DNA from: Streptomyces sp. WMMB303 | GTDB lineage: Bacteria > Actinomycetota > Actinomycetes > Streptomycetales > Streptomycetaceae | DNA: 64,000 bases | Assembly: GCF_029351045.1 (NCBI RefSeq) | Contig: NZ_JARKIN010000001.1 | Coordinates: 2,610,001 to 2,674,000, forward strand | Direction: 5' to 3' | Notes under the pieces: model-generated | The model's database searches: none | Told to the model about the DNA's origin: nothing | What the model saw: only the letters and a program-made list of their open reading frames with translations | Part shown: piece after piece, positions 26,791 to 35,422 of the stretch | How positions within the stretch are numbered: position 1 is the stretch's first letter | Layout of the letters: each line of letters opens with the position of its first letter | Program-made: the position numbers and the translations under genes

Positions 26791-27948
26791 GTGACCGATC
26801 CGGGCACCACCGATGCCGATTCCGGCGCGTCCAGTACGGCTTCCATCCGGACGCGCCGGCGCCGCTGGCCCCGCTGGGCGGCGCTGGGCGCCGCAGTGCT
26901 CGTCCTGGCCTCCGCGGCGACCAGCTGGTCCCTCTACCGGAAACTGGACGGCAACATCCGCACCGACGCGGGCACCGCGCAGGCGCTGGCGCCCTACGAG
27001 AAGGAGCGGCCCACTCCGGTGCGCGGCACCCAGGAGGCACGCAACATCCTCGTCCTCGGCTCGGACAACCGCGGCGACGGCAACGGCGCCTACGGGCACG
27101 ACGAGGGCAGTCAGCGCTCGGACACCGCGATCCTGCTGCACATAGCCGCCGACGGGCGCGGCGCGACGGGGATGTCGATACCGCGGGATCTGATGGTGGA
27201 CATCCCCGACTGCCGCAAGCCGGACGGCTCCACCACCGCCCCGCAGTTCGCGCAGTTCAACTGGGCGTTCCAGCGGGGCGGCGCGGCCTGCACCATCCGC
27301 ACGGTGGAGAAGCTGACCGGTATCCGCGTCGACCACCACCTGGTCGTGGACTTCAAAGGCTTCAAGAAGCTGGTGGACGCGGTGGACGGGGTGGAGGTCT
27401 GCCTGGCGGAGCCGGTGCACGACCGGGAGGCGAAGCTCGATCTGCCCGCGGGGCGGCAGACCCTCGACGGGGAGGACGCGCTCGGCTACGTCCGCGCCCG
27501 GCACGGTCTGGGAAACGGCAGCGACACCCAGCGCATCGAGCGCCAGCAACGATTTCTGGGATCTCTGGTGAAGAAGGTGCGCAGCAAGGGAGTTCTGCTG
27601 AACCCCACGCGCGCCTATCCCGTGCTGGATGCCGCGACCTCGTCGCTGACCGCGGATTCCGGCCTTGATTCCCTCTCCGAACTGTACGAACTGGTGCGGA
27701 GCGTACGCGATATCCCGGAAGACCACATCCGTTTCCTTACGGTGCCCCGGCAGTCGTACAAACTGGACATCAATCGGGACGAGCTGGTGCAGCCCGCCGC
27801 CGACGAACTCTTCACCAAACTGCGCGAGGACAGCCCGGTGGCCGTCGGAGAAGGCGGAACGGGGAAGAAGGACGGAAAGGAGAAGACGGACGGGTCGTAC
27901 CGCGGAACGACGGCGGACCTGGACATCTGCGCGAACACAGCGCGCTGA
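26791..27948 (+). CDS. LytR-CpsA-Psr family protein (LCP 1 of 5)
   Basis: A membrane-anchored phosphotransferase that attaches anionic glycopolymers from a polyprenyl carrier to peptidoglycan. Of 385 residues, a basic cytoplasmic tail and one membrane segment (~residues 29-50) precede the LCP domain: ILVLGSDNRGD, MSIPRDLMVDIPDC, the INTA-equivalent FNWAFQRGG, and YVRARHGLGNGSDTQRIERQQ with the phosphate-binding arginines. It lacks the LytR_C domain present in LCPs 2-4. The start is GTG 26791 with GAGGGA about 9 nt upstream. From ~27540 on the codons are less strictly G/C-ending than elsewhere. First of a plus-strand series of LCP genes. Confidence 0.93.
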   Translation: MTDPGTTDADSGASSTASIRTRRRRWPRWAALGAAVLVLASAATSWSLYRKLDGNIRTDAGTAQALAPYEKERPTPVRGTQEARNILVLGSDNRGDGNGAYGHDEGSQRSDTAILLHIAADGRGATGMSIPRDLMVDIPDCRKPDGSTTAPQFAQFNWAFQRGGAACTIRTVEKLTGIRVDHHLVVDFKGFKKLVDAVDGVEVCLAEPVHDREAKLDLPAGRQTLDGEDALGYVRARHGLGNGSDTQRIERQQRFLGSLVKKVRSKGVLLNPTRAYPVLDAATSSLTADSGLDSLSELYELVRSVRDIPEDHIRFLTVPRQSYKLDINRDELVQPAADELFTKLREDSPVAVGEGGTGKKDGKEKTDGSYRGTTADLDICANTAR

Positions 27949-28089
27949 GATTGAGGCGAATTGACCGTTTCCGGCTGCACAGAACTTGTCACCGCCGTCG
28001 CTGGCGGCGGAACCTGCCGGATAGTGTGAGCGCTCCGGTCGGCCCCGGGGCGGCATCAGCAGCCGGTTCTATGGAGGACTTACGCAATC

Positions 28090-29895
28090 GTGGACGCGCA
28101 AGGCCGTGGGCACGCGGGGAATGTCGATCCCGCGGATCAGTGGGTGTTCAACCCGAGCACCGGCAGCTACGAACTGCGACTGAACCCCGAAGCCGACGAC
28201 TCTTCCCGTCGGCCCGGTTCCCGCCGCACGTCCGCCCCGCGCCAGAGAAGCGCCTCCCCGGACGAGAGCACGGACGCGCCCGCCCCTTCCGGCGGCGGGA
28301 GGCGGTCCGAGAGCTCCGGTGGGGACCGTCAGCGCTCCCGCACGGGTGAGGGCGGCGACGGCACCGGGTCCCGCTCCGCGCGGCGGGCCGAGGCACGGCT
28401 GCCGGCTCAGCGCCGGGCCCGCGCCTCCGAGCGGACCGCTTCCGGCGAGGCGCCGGGCAGGGGCGGCGGCCGGGGGCGCCGGAAGGCCAAGCGGCAGCTC
28501 TCCCGGAAGCAGAAGGTGCTGCGGATCGGCGGCGGCACGGTCGGCCTCCTGATGGTGGCGGGCTGCGTCGGCGGCGTCGTCTGGTACCAGCGGCTCAACG
28601 GCAACATCAACAAGGTCGACGTCGGCAGGAACAACCCCGCGGTCAAGGACGGCCCCGTCAACATCCTGGTGATCGGCACCGACGCCCGCGAGGGCAAGGG
28701 CAACACGGGCTACGGCGACGCCGGAAGCGTCGGCCACGCCGACACCACCTTCCTCTTCCATGTGTCCGAGGACCGCTCCAACGCCACCGCGCTGTCCATC
28801 CCGCGCGACATGATCACCGACATCCCGGACTGCGAGATCAAGCAGGAGAACGGTTCCACCAAGGTCATCCGGGGGGACCAGAACGTCCGCTTCAACACCA
28901 GCCTCGGCCAGGAGGACAGGAACCCGACCTGCACCTGGAACACGGTCGAGGAGCTGGTCGGGGTGAAGATCGACCACTTCATGATGGCGGACTTCAACGC
29001 CGTCAAGGAGCTCTCGACGGCGGTCGGCGGCGTCGAGGTCTGCACCGAGAAGGCGATAAACGACCCCAAGTCGCATCTGAAATTGAAAGCGGGCAAGCAC
29101 ACCGTCCAGGGCGAGCAGGCGCTCGCGTTCGTCCGGACCCGGCACGCGGTGGGCTTCGGCAGCGACCTGGACCGGATCAAGCTGCAGCAGCAGTTCCTCA
29201 GCTCGATGATCCGCAAGATGAAGTCCGGGGACACCCTCAGCAGCCCCTCCAAGCTGTTCAAACTGAGCGACGCCACGACCAAGGCCCTGACCGTGGACCC
29301 CGGCATCGGCAGCGTCAAGAAGCTGATGGCCCTGGCGAACGACCTCAAGCGGGTCAACATCAAGAACATCACCTTCGCCACGGTCCCGGTCGTCGACAAC
29401 CCGAACAACAAGGCCACCGTCCTCCTCAACAAGAGCAAGGCCGACCCGCTGTTCAGGATGGTCCAGGAGGACAAGTCCCTGACCGGGAAGAACAAGAAGA
29501 AGTCGGACAAGCCGAAGGTGGAGAAGGCCCCGGTGTCCGAGGTCGACGTCTCCGTGCTCAACGGCGGCGGCCCCTCGGGAGCGGCGGCCGGAACGGTGGA
29601 GTGGCTGGTGGACAAGGGCGCGGGCAAGGCGGTCTCCGGTGGCAACGCACCGCAGCAGCTCTCCAGGACGCGACTGGAATTCGCCCCCTCCCAGGAGGGC
29701 GCGGCCGCCAGGCTGGCCGACCTGCTGAAGCTGCCGGACTCGGCGCTGAAGAAGACCGAGGGAGCGGGTCCCAGCATGAAGCTGACCCTCGGCAAGGACT
29801 TCACCGCCCCGGGCAAGTCGGTCGGGGCACCCGACAAGGCACCGTCCGGGGTCGACAAGGTCAACGCCAACGACAAGAACGTGTGCGCGAAATGA
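28090..29895 (+). CDS. LytR-CpsA-Psr family protein with LytR_C domain (LCP 2 of 5)
   Basis: 601 residues. A long, charged, Arg/Ser/Gly-rich cytoplasmic tail (1-~138, starting DPADQWVFNPSTGSYELRL) precedes a membrane helix (~145-165). The LCP domain (~185-420) follows, with ILVIGTDAREG, LSIPRDMITDIPDC, IDHFMMADFNAVKEL and FVRTRHAVGFGSDLDRIKLQQ. A LytR_C domain (~480-575, VDVSVLNGGGPSGAA) closes the protein. The start is GTG 28090 with GGAGGA about 12 nt before it. The protein is probably in the cytoplasmic membrane with its catalytic face outside. It is 141 bp after LCP 1 and 70 bp before LCP 3, so a single transcript is plausible. Confidence 0.94.
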   Translation: MDAQGRGHAGNVDPADQWVFNPSTGSYELRLNPEADDSSRRPGSRRTSAPRQRSASPDESTDAPAPSGGGRRSESSGGDRQRSRTGEGGDGTGSRSARRAEARLPAQRRARASERTASGEAPGRGGGRGRRKAKRQLSRKQKVLRIGGGTVGLLMVAGCVGGVVWYQRLNGNINKVDVGRNNPAVKDGPVNILVIGTDAREGKGNTGYGDAGSVGHADTTFLFHVSEDRSNATALSIPRDMITDIPDCEIKQENGSTKVIRGDQNVRFNTSLGQEDRNPTCTWNTVEELVGVKIDHFMMADFNAVKELSTAVGGVEVCTEKAINDPKSHLKLKAGKHTVQGEQALAFVRTRHAVGFGSDLDRIKLQQQFLSSMIRKMKSGDTLSSPSKLFKLSDATTKALTVDPGIGSVKKLMALANDLKRVNIKNITFATVPVVDNPNNKATVLLNKSKADPLFRMVQEDKSLTGKNKKKSDKPKVEKAPVSEVDVSVLNGGGPSGAAAGTVEWLVDKGAGKAVSGGNAPQQLSRTRLEFAPSQEGAAARLADLLKLPDSALKKTEGAGPSMKLTLGKDFTAPGKSVGAPDKAPSGVDKVNANDKNVCAK

Positions 29896-29965
29896 CGCAG
29901 ACCCCTCCGGCACGTCCCACCGGACGCCCGGGGGCAGCACAACAGGAACACCCCCGGGAGGTCCC

Positions 29966-31735
29966 GTGCGGCACCACGACACCGACGGCGGAGAGACGCG
30001 GCGCGGCGCTCCCACAGCCGCCGACCGCGGTTGGGACGAGAGCCTGTACGGGGAGCGCCCGGCAGAGCCCGGCCCCCGCTCCGGGCGCCCTTCCGCCGCC
30101 GCGTCCACGCCCGGTGCGGCACCCGCGCCCGGTGCGGGCGGCGGGCGGAGCGGACCGGACGGCGGCGGCGTCTCCGGGGCGGACGGCGAGGGCCCGGCGG
30201 TGAACGGCGCTCCGCGGCGGAGCCGCGGCCGCCGCGTGCTGCGGCCACGGCGGAACCGCGGCCGCCGCGTGCTGCGCTGGTCCGTGGCCGTCCTCTCGGT
30301 GCTCATACTCGCGACCGCGGCGGCGGGCTACTTCTACTACCAGCACCTCAACGGCAACCTGAGCAAGGACGACCTCAACCTCGGGGACAACAAGCTCCAC
30401 CACTCGGACCCGAACGCCGCGGGGCAGACCCCGCTGAACATCCTGCTGCTGGGCTCCGACTCGCGGGCCTCCGAGGAGAACGTCCGGCTCGGCGGCTCCC
30501 GCGCAGACCGCGACCGGCCGCCGCTGGCGGACGTGCAGATGCTGCTGCACGTCTCCGCGGACCGCAGCAACATGTCCGTCGTCTCCATACCGCGGGACAC
30601 CAGGACGACGATTCCCAAGTGCACCGACCCGGATGACGGGAAGGTCTATCCGACGACCACGGACAAGATCAACACCAGCCTCCAGCACGGCGGCCCCGGG
30701 TGCACCGTGGCGACCTGGGAGGAGATGACGGGCATCCCGGTCGACCACTTCATGATGATCGACTTCTCGGGTGTGGTCTCCATGGCCGACGCGGTCGGCG
30801 GCGTCCCGGTCTGTGTCAAGGAGAACGTGCACGACCCGAAGTCGAAGCTGAAGCTGGAGAAGGGAACCTCTGTCATCAAGGGGGAGCAGGCGCTGAGCTG
30901 GCTGCGGACCCGGCACGGCTTCGGCGACGGCACCGACATAGGGCGTGCGCGGGCCCAGCACATGTACATGAACGCGATGGTGCGCCAGCTCAAGTCCGGG
31001 ACGAAGCTGAGCGACCCGGGCAAGCTGCGCGGCCTGGCGGAGTCCGCCACCAGGGCGCTCACCGTCGACAAGGGGATCGGCACCGTCAAGAAGCTCTACG
31101 ACCTGGGCAACGACCTCAAGCAGGTGCCGACCGAGCGGATAACCATGGCCACCATGCCGTGGGAGTACGGGGGCGGCGGCAGCTACGTCGTCCCGAAGAA
31201 GGGCGACGCGGACCAGGTCTTCTCCCTCGTGCGCAACGACGTGGCGCTCGACGGCAAGGACCGGAAGAAGGCGGAGGCGAGCAAGTCGGCGCAGCCGACC
31301 GAGCCGTCCCAGCCGAAGGCCGACCTCCCGGTGAGTGTGATGAACGGGACCGGCACCTCCCTCCAGCGGCCGGTCACCGGCCGGGCGGGTCAGGTCGCGC
31401 AGACCCTGACCCGCAAGGGCTTCGGCCGGGCCGCGGCCGACCCCACGCCCCAGTCCCGCGCCGACACCACCGTCCGCTACCCGCGCGAGGAGCTGCGCGG
31501 CGACGCGCTGGCGGTCGCCGAGGCGCTCGGCGTCCCCGAGCGGCTGGTGAAGCACTCCACAGGCGTGCAGCAGGTCACGCTCGTGATCGGTGCCGACTGG
31601 CGGGAGGGCGCGAGCTACCCGAAGAGCGACGGCGGCGGCGCGGACAAGGACCACCACAAGGCGCCCGACAGCGCGGACGCGCTGCGGGGCGACGACAAGA
31701 AATGCATGGACGTCAACCCGAACTACACGTGGTGA
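29966..31735 (+). CDS. LytR-CpsA-Psr family protein with LytR_C domain (LCP 3 of 5)
   Basis: 589 residues. A disordered Gly/Pro/Arg N-terminus with a duplicated RGRRVLR segment leads into one membrane helix (VAVLSVLILATAAAGYFYY). The LCP domain follows (ILLLGSDSRASEENV, VSIPRDTRTTIPKC, DKINTSLQHGGPGC, LRTRHGFGDGTDIGRARAQ). A C-terminal LytR_C domain (LPVSVMNGTGTSLQ) ends in CMDVNPNYTW. The start is GTG 29966, with GGGAGG 4 nt upstream. It lies closely downstream of LCP 2. The transcript ends at the strong hairpin 31790-31825. LCP paralogues are usually partly redundant, so the glycopolymer substrate cannot be assigned. Confidence 0.94.
   Translation: MRHHDTDGGETRRGAPTAADRGWDESLYGERPAEPGPRSGRPSAAASTPGAAPAPGAGGGRSGPDGGGVSGADGEGPAVNGAPRRSRGRRVLRPRRNRGRRVLRWSVAVLSVLILATAAAGYFYYQHLNGNLSKDDLNLGDNKLHHSDPNAAGQTPLNILLLGSDSRASEENVRLGGSRADRDRPPLADVQMLLHVSADRSNMSVVSIPRDTRTTIPKCTDPDDGKVYPTTTDKINTSLQHGGPGCTVATWEEMTGIPVDHFMMIDFSGVVSMADAVGGVPVCVKENVHDPKSKLKLEKGTSVIKGEQALSWLRTRHGFGDGTDIGRARAQHMYMNAMVRQLKSGTKLSDPGKLRGLAESATRALTVDKGIGTVKKLYDLGNDLKQVPTERITMATMPWEYGGGGSYVVPKKGDADQVFSLVRNDVALDGKDRKKAEASKSAQPTEPSQPKADLPVSVMNGTGTSLQRPVTGRAGQVAQTLTRKGFGRAAADPTPQSRADTTVRYPREELRGDALAVAEALGVPERLVKHSTGVQQVTLVIGADWREGASYPKSDGGGADKDHHKAPDSADALRGDDKKCMDVNPNYTW
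30223..30276. repeat. in-frame 33-bp duplication in LCP 3
   Basis: A 21-bp sequence encoding RGRRVLR occurs at 30223-30243 and again, identically, at 30256-30276, offset by 33 bp (11 codons). It doubles the basic patch just before the membrane helix. Confidence 0.85.
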
Positions 31736-31789
31736 GGTCTGACGCGGAACACCGCATGATGAGGACCTGACACCGGACACCGCACACGA

Positions 31790-31825
31790 GTAAGGGGCGG
31801 TCCTCTCATGGAGGGCGCCCCTTAC
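31790..31825. terminator. bidirectional terminator hairpin after LCP 3
   Basis: Perfect 10-bp arms GTAAGGGGCG (31790-31799) and CGCCCCTTAC (31816-31825), with a further inner CCTC/GAGG stem. It lies in the convergent gap before the GT2 gene on the other strand. Confidence 0.85.
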
Positions 31826-31913
31826 CGTGCGCTGTGCGGGCCGGTGTACCGCGGACTGCGCGGTCCGGCGCGCGCGGTGGGCGACCGGGGCCGCGGCCGC
31901 CCGCGGCCGCGCA

Positions 31914-32957
31914 CTACCGCGTCGCCGGAACCGGTTCGCGGCGGCTGGCGATGACCTTGCGGGCCAGCTTCTTCGGGCTGGTCAGAAAGCCCCAGCCCCA
32001 GGACATGTGCATGGTGGCGAGCGCGACCGGGATCTGCGCACGCGCCGCGAGCGGGAGGCCCCGGCCCGCGGGCAGCGAACCGGCCACTATCGCCGCCAGG
32101 TAGCCGCCGGGCACCACCAGCGCCCAGGGCGTGAGGGCGGCACCGGCCACCAGACCCGCCGCGACGGCGCACAGGGCGACCGGCGGGGCCAGATAGCGCA
32201 GGTTGATGGAGCCCGCGTGAAAGCGGGCGACGACGTGCCGCCAGCGGCCGTAGTTGCGGTACTGCTTGGCCAGGGCACGCACGCTGGGCCGGGGGCGGTA
32301 GGAGACCCGCAGCTCGGGCGAGAACCAGACCAGCCCACCCGCGGAGCGGATGCGGAAGTTCAGCTCCCAGTCCTGGGCGCGGATGAATTCCTCGTTGTAC
32401 CCGCCCTGCTGTTCCAGCACCTCGCGGCGGAAGACCCCCAGGTAGACCGTCTCCGCCTCGCCGGCGGCGCCTCCGGTGTGGAAGGCGGCGTTGCCCACCC
32501 CGATCCTCGAGGTCATCGCGGCGGCGACGGCGTGCTCCCAGGCGTTCTCACCCTCGGCGTGCATGATGCCGCCGACGTTGGCCGCACCGGTCTCCTCCAG
32601 CAGCCGCACGGCGGTGGCGATGTAGTCGGCGGAGAGCATGCCGTGCCCGTCGACCCGCACCACCACCGGATGCCGGGACGCCCCGATGGCGGCGTTCAGC
32701 CCCGCGGGGGTGCGGCCCGTGGGGTTGGGCACCGTGCGCACGCGGGGGTCCTCGGCGACCAGCTCGGCGGCGATCTCGTCCGTGCGGTCCGTGGACGGAC
32801 CCAGTGCGATGATCACTTCCAGCTCGCCCGCGTAGCGCTGCTCCAGGATGTGCCGCACAGAGCTGCGCAGGTGCCGTTCCTCGTCGAGTACCGGCATGAT
32901 CACGGAAACGGGGGGCGGGGCTTCGTCCGCGGAAGGACGTCGGTTCTCGCGAGTCAC
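31914..32957 (-). CDS. family 2 glycosyltransferase, membrane-associated
   Basis: 347 residues. The GT2 catalytic domain has VSVIMPVLDEERHLR, ALGPSTDRTDEIAAEL, the metal site VRVDGHGMLSADYI (DGH in place of classical DxD), RAQDWELNFRIRSAGG and SYRPRPSVRALAKQYRNYGRWRHVV. Two to three C-terminal membrane helices (YLAPPVALCAVAAGLVAGAAL, ALVVPGGYLAAIVAGSL) follow. The start is uncertain. GTG 32957 lies 7 nt after TAACGT (32965-32970), the leaderless pattern seen elsewhere here; GTG 32966 and GTG 32999 are alternatives. Located among LCP genes, it probably makes part of a wall-attached glycopolymer or related lipid-linked sugar. Confidence 0.88.
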   Translation of the reverse strand: MTRENRRPSADEAPPPVSVIMPVLDEERHLRSSVRHILEQRYAGELEVIIALGPSTDRTDEIAAELVAEDPRVRTVPNPTGRTPAGLNAAIGASRHPVVVRVDGHGMLSADYIATAVRLLEETGAANVGGIMHAEGENAWEHAVAAAMTSRIGVGNAAFHTGGAAGEAETVYLGVFRREVLEQQGGYNEEFIRAQDWELNFRIRSAGGLVWFSPELRVSYRPRPSVRALAKQYRNYGRWRHVVARFHAGSINLRYLAPPVALCAVAAGLVAGAALTPWALVVPGGYLAAIVAGSLPAGRGLPLAARAQIPVALATMHMSWGWGFLTSPKKLARKVIASRREPVPATR

Positions 32958-33080
32958 GGCGCTCACGTTACCGCGATCGGGCGAACGATCCGTACGCACG
33001 CACCCCGCGGCAGGCGGCTCCCGGACCGGGACGGCGTGTACGCACGATCCGGAGATCGTACCGGCATACAGTGTGGGAAC

Positions 33081-33109
33081 TTCACGTCACCTTATTGTCA
33101 CTCTAGGTA
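33081..33109 (+). promoter_or_regulatory. promoter of LCP 4
   Basis: TTCACG (33081-33086), a 17-bp spacer and TAGGTA (33104-33109) in an AT-rich patch, about 40 bp before the proposed TTG start at 33149. Confidence 0.45.
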
Positions 33110-33148
33110 TTGTTCCTGTTTGTCCTCCTCTCGCGGAAGGCGGCCACC

Positions 33149-34711
33149 TTGCCTCGACGCGCCTCCTCCCCTCATGGCGGTCCCCATGGCCCCGGCAGCC
33201 CCCGGGGGACCCGCACGAGTCCCGGCAGGGGCCGCCGCCGCCCGAGCTGGAGCCGTCCGGGCCCGCGCTGGGGCCTGCGGATCGCCACAGGTGTCTCCGT
33301 GCTGCTGCTGGCCGCCGGCGGGGTCGGCCATGCGATGGTGACCGGACTGAGCGAGGACGTGCGCAGGGTCGACCCGTTCGACGACCTCGACACCGACAGT
33401 CGCCCCAAGGGCGACAACGGCGTCAACTTCCTCGTCGTCGGGACCGACCGGCGGGACGGGATCTCGGCGACCCAGAAGGAGCGGTACAACCTGGGCGGCT
33501 CGGCCTGCGACTGCACGGACACGATGCTGCTGGTGCACCTCTCCGGCGACCGGGACCGGGCCAGCGTCGTCAGCCTCCCCCGCGACACCTACACCGAGCT
33601 CCCGCCGCACAAGGACCGCGCGACCGGCAAGCGGGTGGCCGCGCGGCCGGCCAAACTGAACGCCGCCTATACCGCGGGCGGCGCCCCGCTGACCGTGCGG
33701 GCGGTGGAGAAACTCACCGACGTGCACGTCGACCACTACCTGGAGGTCGACTTCACCAGCTTCATGAGCACGGTGGACGTCCTGGGCGGCGTTCCGGTCT
33801 GCACCACCGAGCCGCTCAAGGACAGCTACTCGGGACTCGACCTGCCCAAGGGCACCACCAAACTGAACGGCGGCCAGGCGCTGCAGTACGTGCGGGCCCG
33901 GCACCTGGACGGCGGCTCGGACCTGAGCCGGATGAAGCGGCAGCAGCACTTCCTCGCCTCGGTCATCTCCCGGGCCACGGACACCGGGGTCCTGATGAAC
34001 CCCGTGCGCTTCAACAAGGTGGCCGCCACTCTGCTGGAGTCGGTCCGCGCCGATCCCGGATTCGGCACCGAGCAGATGATGGCCCTGGGCCGGGCGATGC
34101 GCGGGTTCAGGCTCGCCTCCTCGGAGTTCGCCTCGGTGCCGCTGTCCGACGTCGACCACCGGGTGCCCGGACTGGGCTCCACCGTCGAATGGGACCGGCC
34201 CAGGGCGGCGAAGCTGTTCGCGGCCCTGCGCGCGGACCGCCCGCTCTCCGCACCGGCCGAACCCGATCCGGCGGCGTCCGGTCCGGCGGCGTCCGAGCGG
34301 GACGGCTCCGACCGAGGGGGCTCCGCCTCGGACGGGGGACCGCGGGTCGAGGTCGCCCCGCGCGAGATCCGCGTCGAGGTCGCGAACGCCACGGGCCGGC
34401 GAGGGCTCGGGGCACGGATCGACCGGGAGCTGCGCGGCACCGGTTTCGCCACCACCGGCGCGCCCTCCAACGCACGGCACGCCGGGCACGCCCGGACGAC
34501 CGTCGCCTACGACCCGCGCTGGGACCGCTCGGCCCGCTCGCTGGCCGCGGCGCTGCCGGGGGCGAAGCTGGTGAAGGACCCGGACCGCGGCGCGCGGATG
34601 AAGGTCACGATCGGCGACCCGGACCAGCACGTGCGGCCTGTGCGTGCCCCGGCCGCGCACGGCACCCCGGATGAGGCCCCGATGCGCGGGGACGAGGCCG
34701 ACTGCAGCTGA
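33149..34711 (+). CDS. LytR-CpsA-Psr family protein with LytR_C domain (LCP 4 of 5)
   Basis: 520 residues from TTG 33149, chosen because GGAAGG lies 8 nt upstream; an in-frame start at 33110 would overlap the promoter and add a hydrophobic stretch unlike relatives. A Pro/Arg-rich cytoplasmic tail and a membrane helix (GLRIATGVSVLLLAAGGVGHA) precede the LCP domain: FLVVGTDRRDG, VSLPRDTYTELPPH, KLNAAYTAGGAPL, YVRARHLDGGSDLSRMKRQQ. A two-cysteine insertion, SACDCTDTMLL, sits at the end of the first motif. The C-terminal LytR_C domain (IRVEVANATGRRGLGARID) is followed by a short tail ending EADCS. A 20-bp palindromic terminator follows. Confidence 0.92.
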   Translation: MPRRASSPHGGPHGPGSPRGTRTSPGRGRRRPSWSRPGPRWGLRIATGVSVLLLAAGGVGHAMVTGLSEDVRRVDPFDDLDTDSRPKGDNGVNFLVVGTDRRDGISATQKERYNLGGSACDCTDTMLLVHLSGDRDRASVVSLPRDTYTELPPHKDRATGKRVAARPAKLNAAYTAGGAPLTVRAVEKLTDVHVDHYLEVDFTSFMSTVDVLGGVPVCTTEPLKDSYSGLDLPKGTTKLNGGQALQYVRARHLDGGSDLSRMKRQQHFLASVISRATDTGVLMNPVRFNKVAATLLESVRADPGFGTEQMMALGRAMRGFRLASSEFASVPLSDVDHRVPGLGSTVEWDRPRAAKLFAALRADRPLSAPAEPDPAASGPAASERDGSDRGGSASDGGPRVEVAPREIRVEVANATGRRGLGARIDRELRGTGFATTGAPSNARHAGHARTTVAYDPRWDRSARSLAAALPGAKLVKDPDRGARMKVTIGDPDQHVRPVRAPAAHGTPDEAPMRGDEADCS

Positions 34712-34718
34712 GCCCGCT

Positions 34719-34738
34719 GCCCGGGACCGGTCCCGGGC
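34719..34738. terminator. palindromic terminator after LCP 4
   Basis: A 20-bp perfect palindrome made of GCCCGGGACC and its complement. It lies 8 bp after the LCP 4 stop, in the 45-bp convergent gap before the thioesterase gene. Confidence 0.75.
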
Positions 34739-34756
34739 GCGTGCCGGGCGCCGGGC

Positions 34757-35293
34757 TCAGGCCGGGGAGCGGCTGGCGCGCAGTTCCTTGATGGCGCGGC
34801 GGCGTGCCAGCCGGTGGGTGCGGCGGATCTGCGCCTCCTGGTAGCGGCGCCGGTCCTGCTCGGTCTCCGGGATCACCGGCGGGACGGAACGCGGCTTGCC
34901 GTCCTCGTCGATCGCCGCGAAGACCAGATAGGCGGAGCCGACCTGGGTGGCGGGCGTCGACTCGTTCCAGCGCTCCGCCAGCACCCGTACGCCGACCTCC
35001 ATGGAGGTCCGTCCGACCCAGTTGACCTGGGCCTTCACATGGACGAGGTCGCCGACTCTGACCGGTTCGAGGAAGACCATCTCGTCCATGGAGGCGGTGA
35101 CGGCAGGGCCCTCCGAGTGGCGCCCGGCCACGGCCCCGGCCGCGTCGTCGGCCAGCTTCATGATCACCCCGCCGTGCACGGTCCCGAGCAGGTTGGTGTC
35201 ACCCGCCGTCATGATGTGGGAGAGCGTGGTACGGGAGGCGGCCGTCGGCTTGCCGGGGAGCTCGCCGTGCGCCGTGTGCGCCTGGTGGGTCAT
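34757..35293 (-). CDS. acyl-CoA thioesterase, hot-dog fold (YciA/acyl-CoA hydrolase type)
   Basis: A 178-residue single hot-dog domain that hydrolyses acyl-CoA thioesters. It shows TLSHIMTAGDTNLLGTVHGGVIMKLADDAAGAVAGRHS, where the HGG motif and the following Asp lie at the active site, then VRVGDLVHVKAQVNWVGRTSMEVGVRVLAE, the central strand region. A basic C-terminal tail (HRLARRRAIKELRA) is present. The start ATG 35293 gives MTHQAHTAHG. The longer frame upstream is unlike a protein. It is divergent from LCP 5 across 129 bp. The substrate chain length is unknown. Confidence 0.92.
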   Translation of the reverse strand: MTHQAHTAHGELPGKPTAASRTTLSHIMTAGDTNLLGTVHGGVIMKLADDAAGAVAGRHSEGPAVTASMDEMVFLEPVRVGDLVHVKAQVNWVGRTSMEVGVRVLAERWNESTPATQVGSAYLVFAAIDEDGKPRSVPPVIPETEQDRRRYQEAQIRRTHRLARRRAIKELRASRSPA

Positions 35294-35409
35294 GTGCACC
35301 ACCCTATGCGCGCGGAGGAAGCCCCTCAGAACCCGGCATTCTGCATCAGAACTGCTACAGCCTTCCCCCGAAGTGGTACCCGGCCTGTGTTCCCCCCTCG
35401 GAGTGCAGG

Positions 35410-35422
35410 CACACTGCGGGAC
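35410..35422 (+). promoter_or_regulatory. putative -10 of a leaderless LCP 5 transcript
   Basis: CACACT (35410-35415) ends 7 nt before the ATG at 35423, and no Shine-Dalgarno sequence is present. No good -35 was found. Confidence 0.4.
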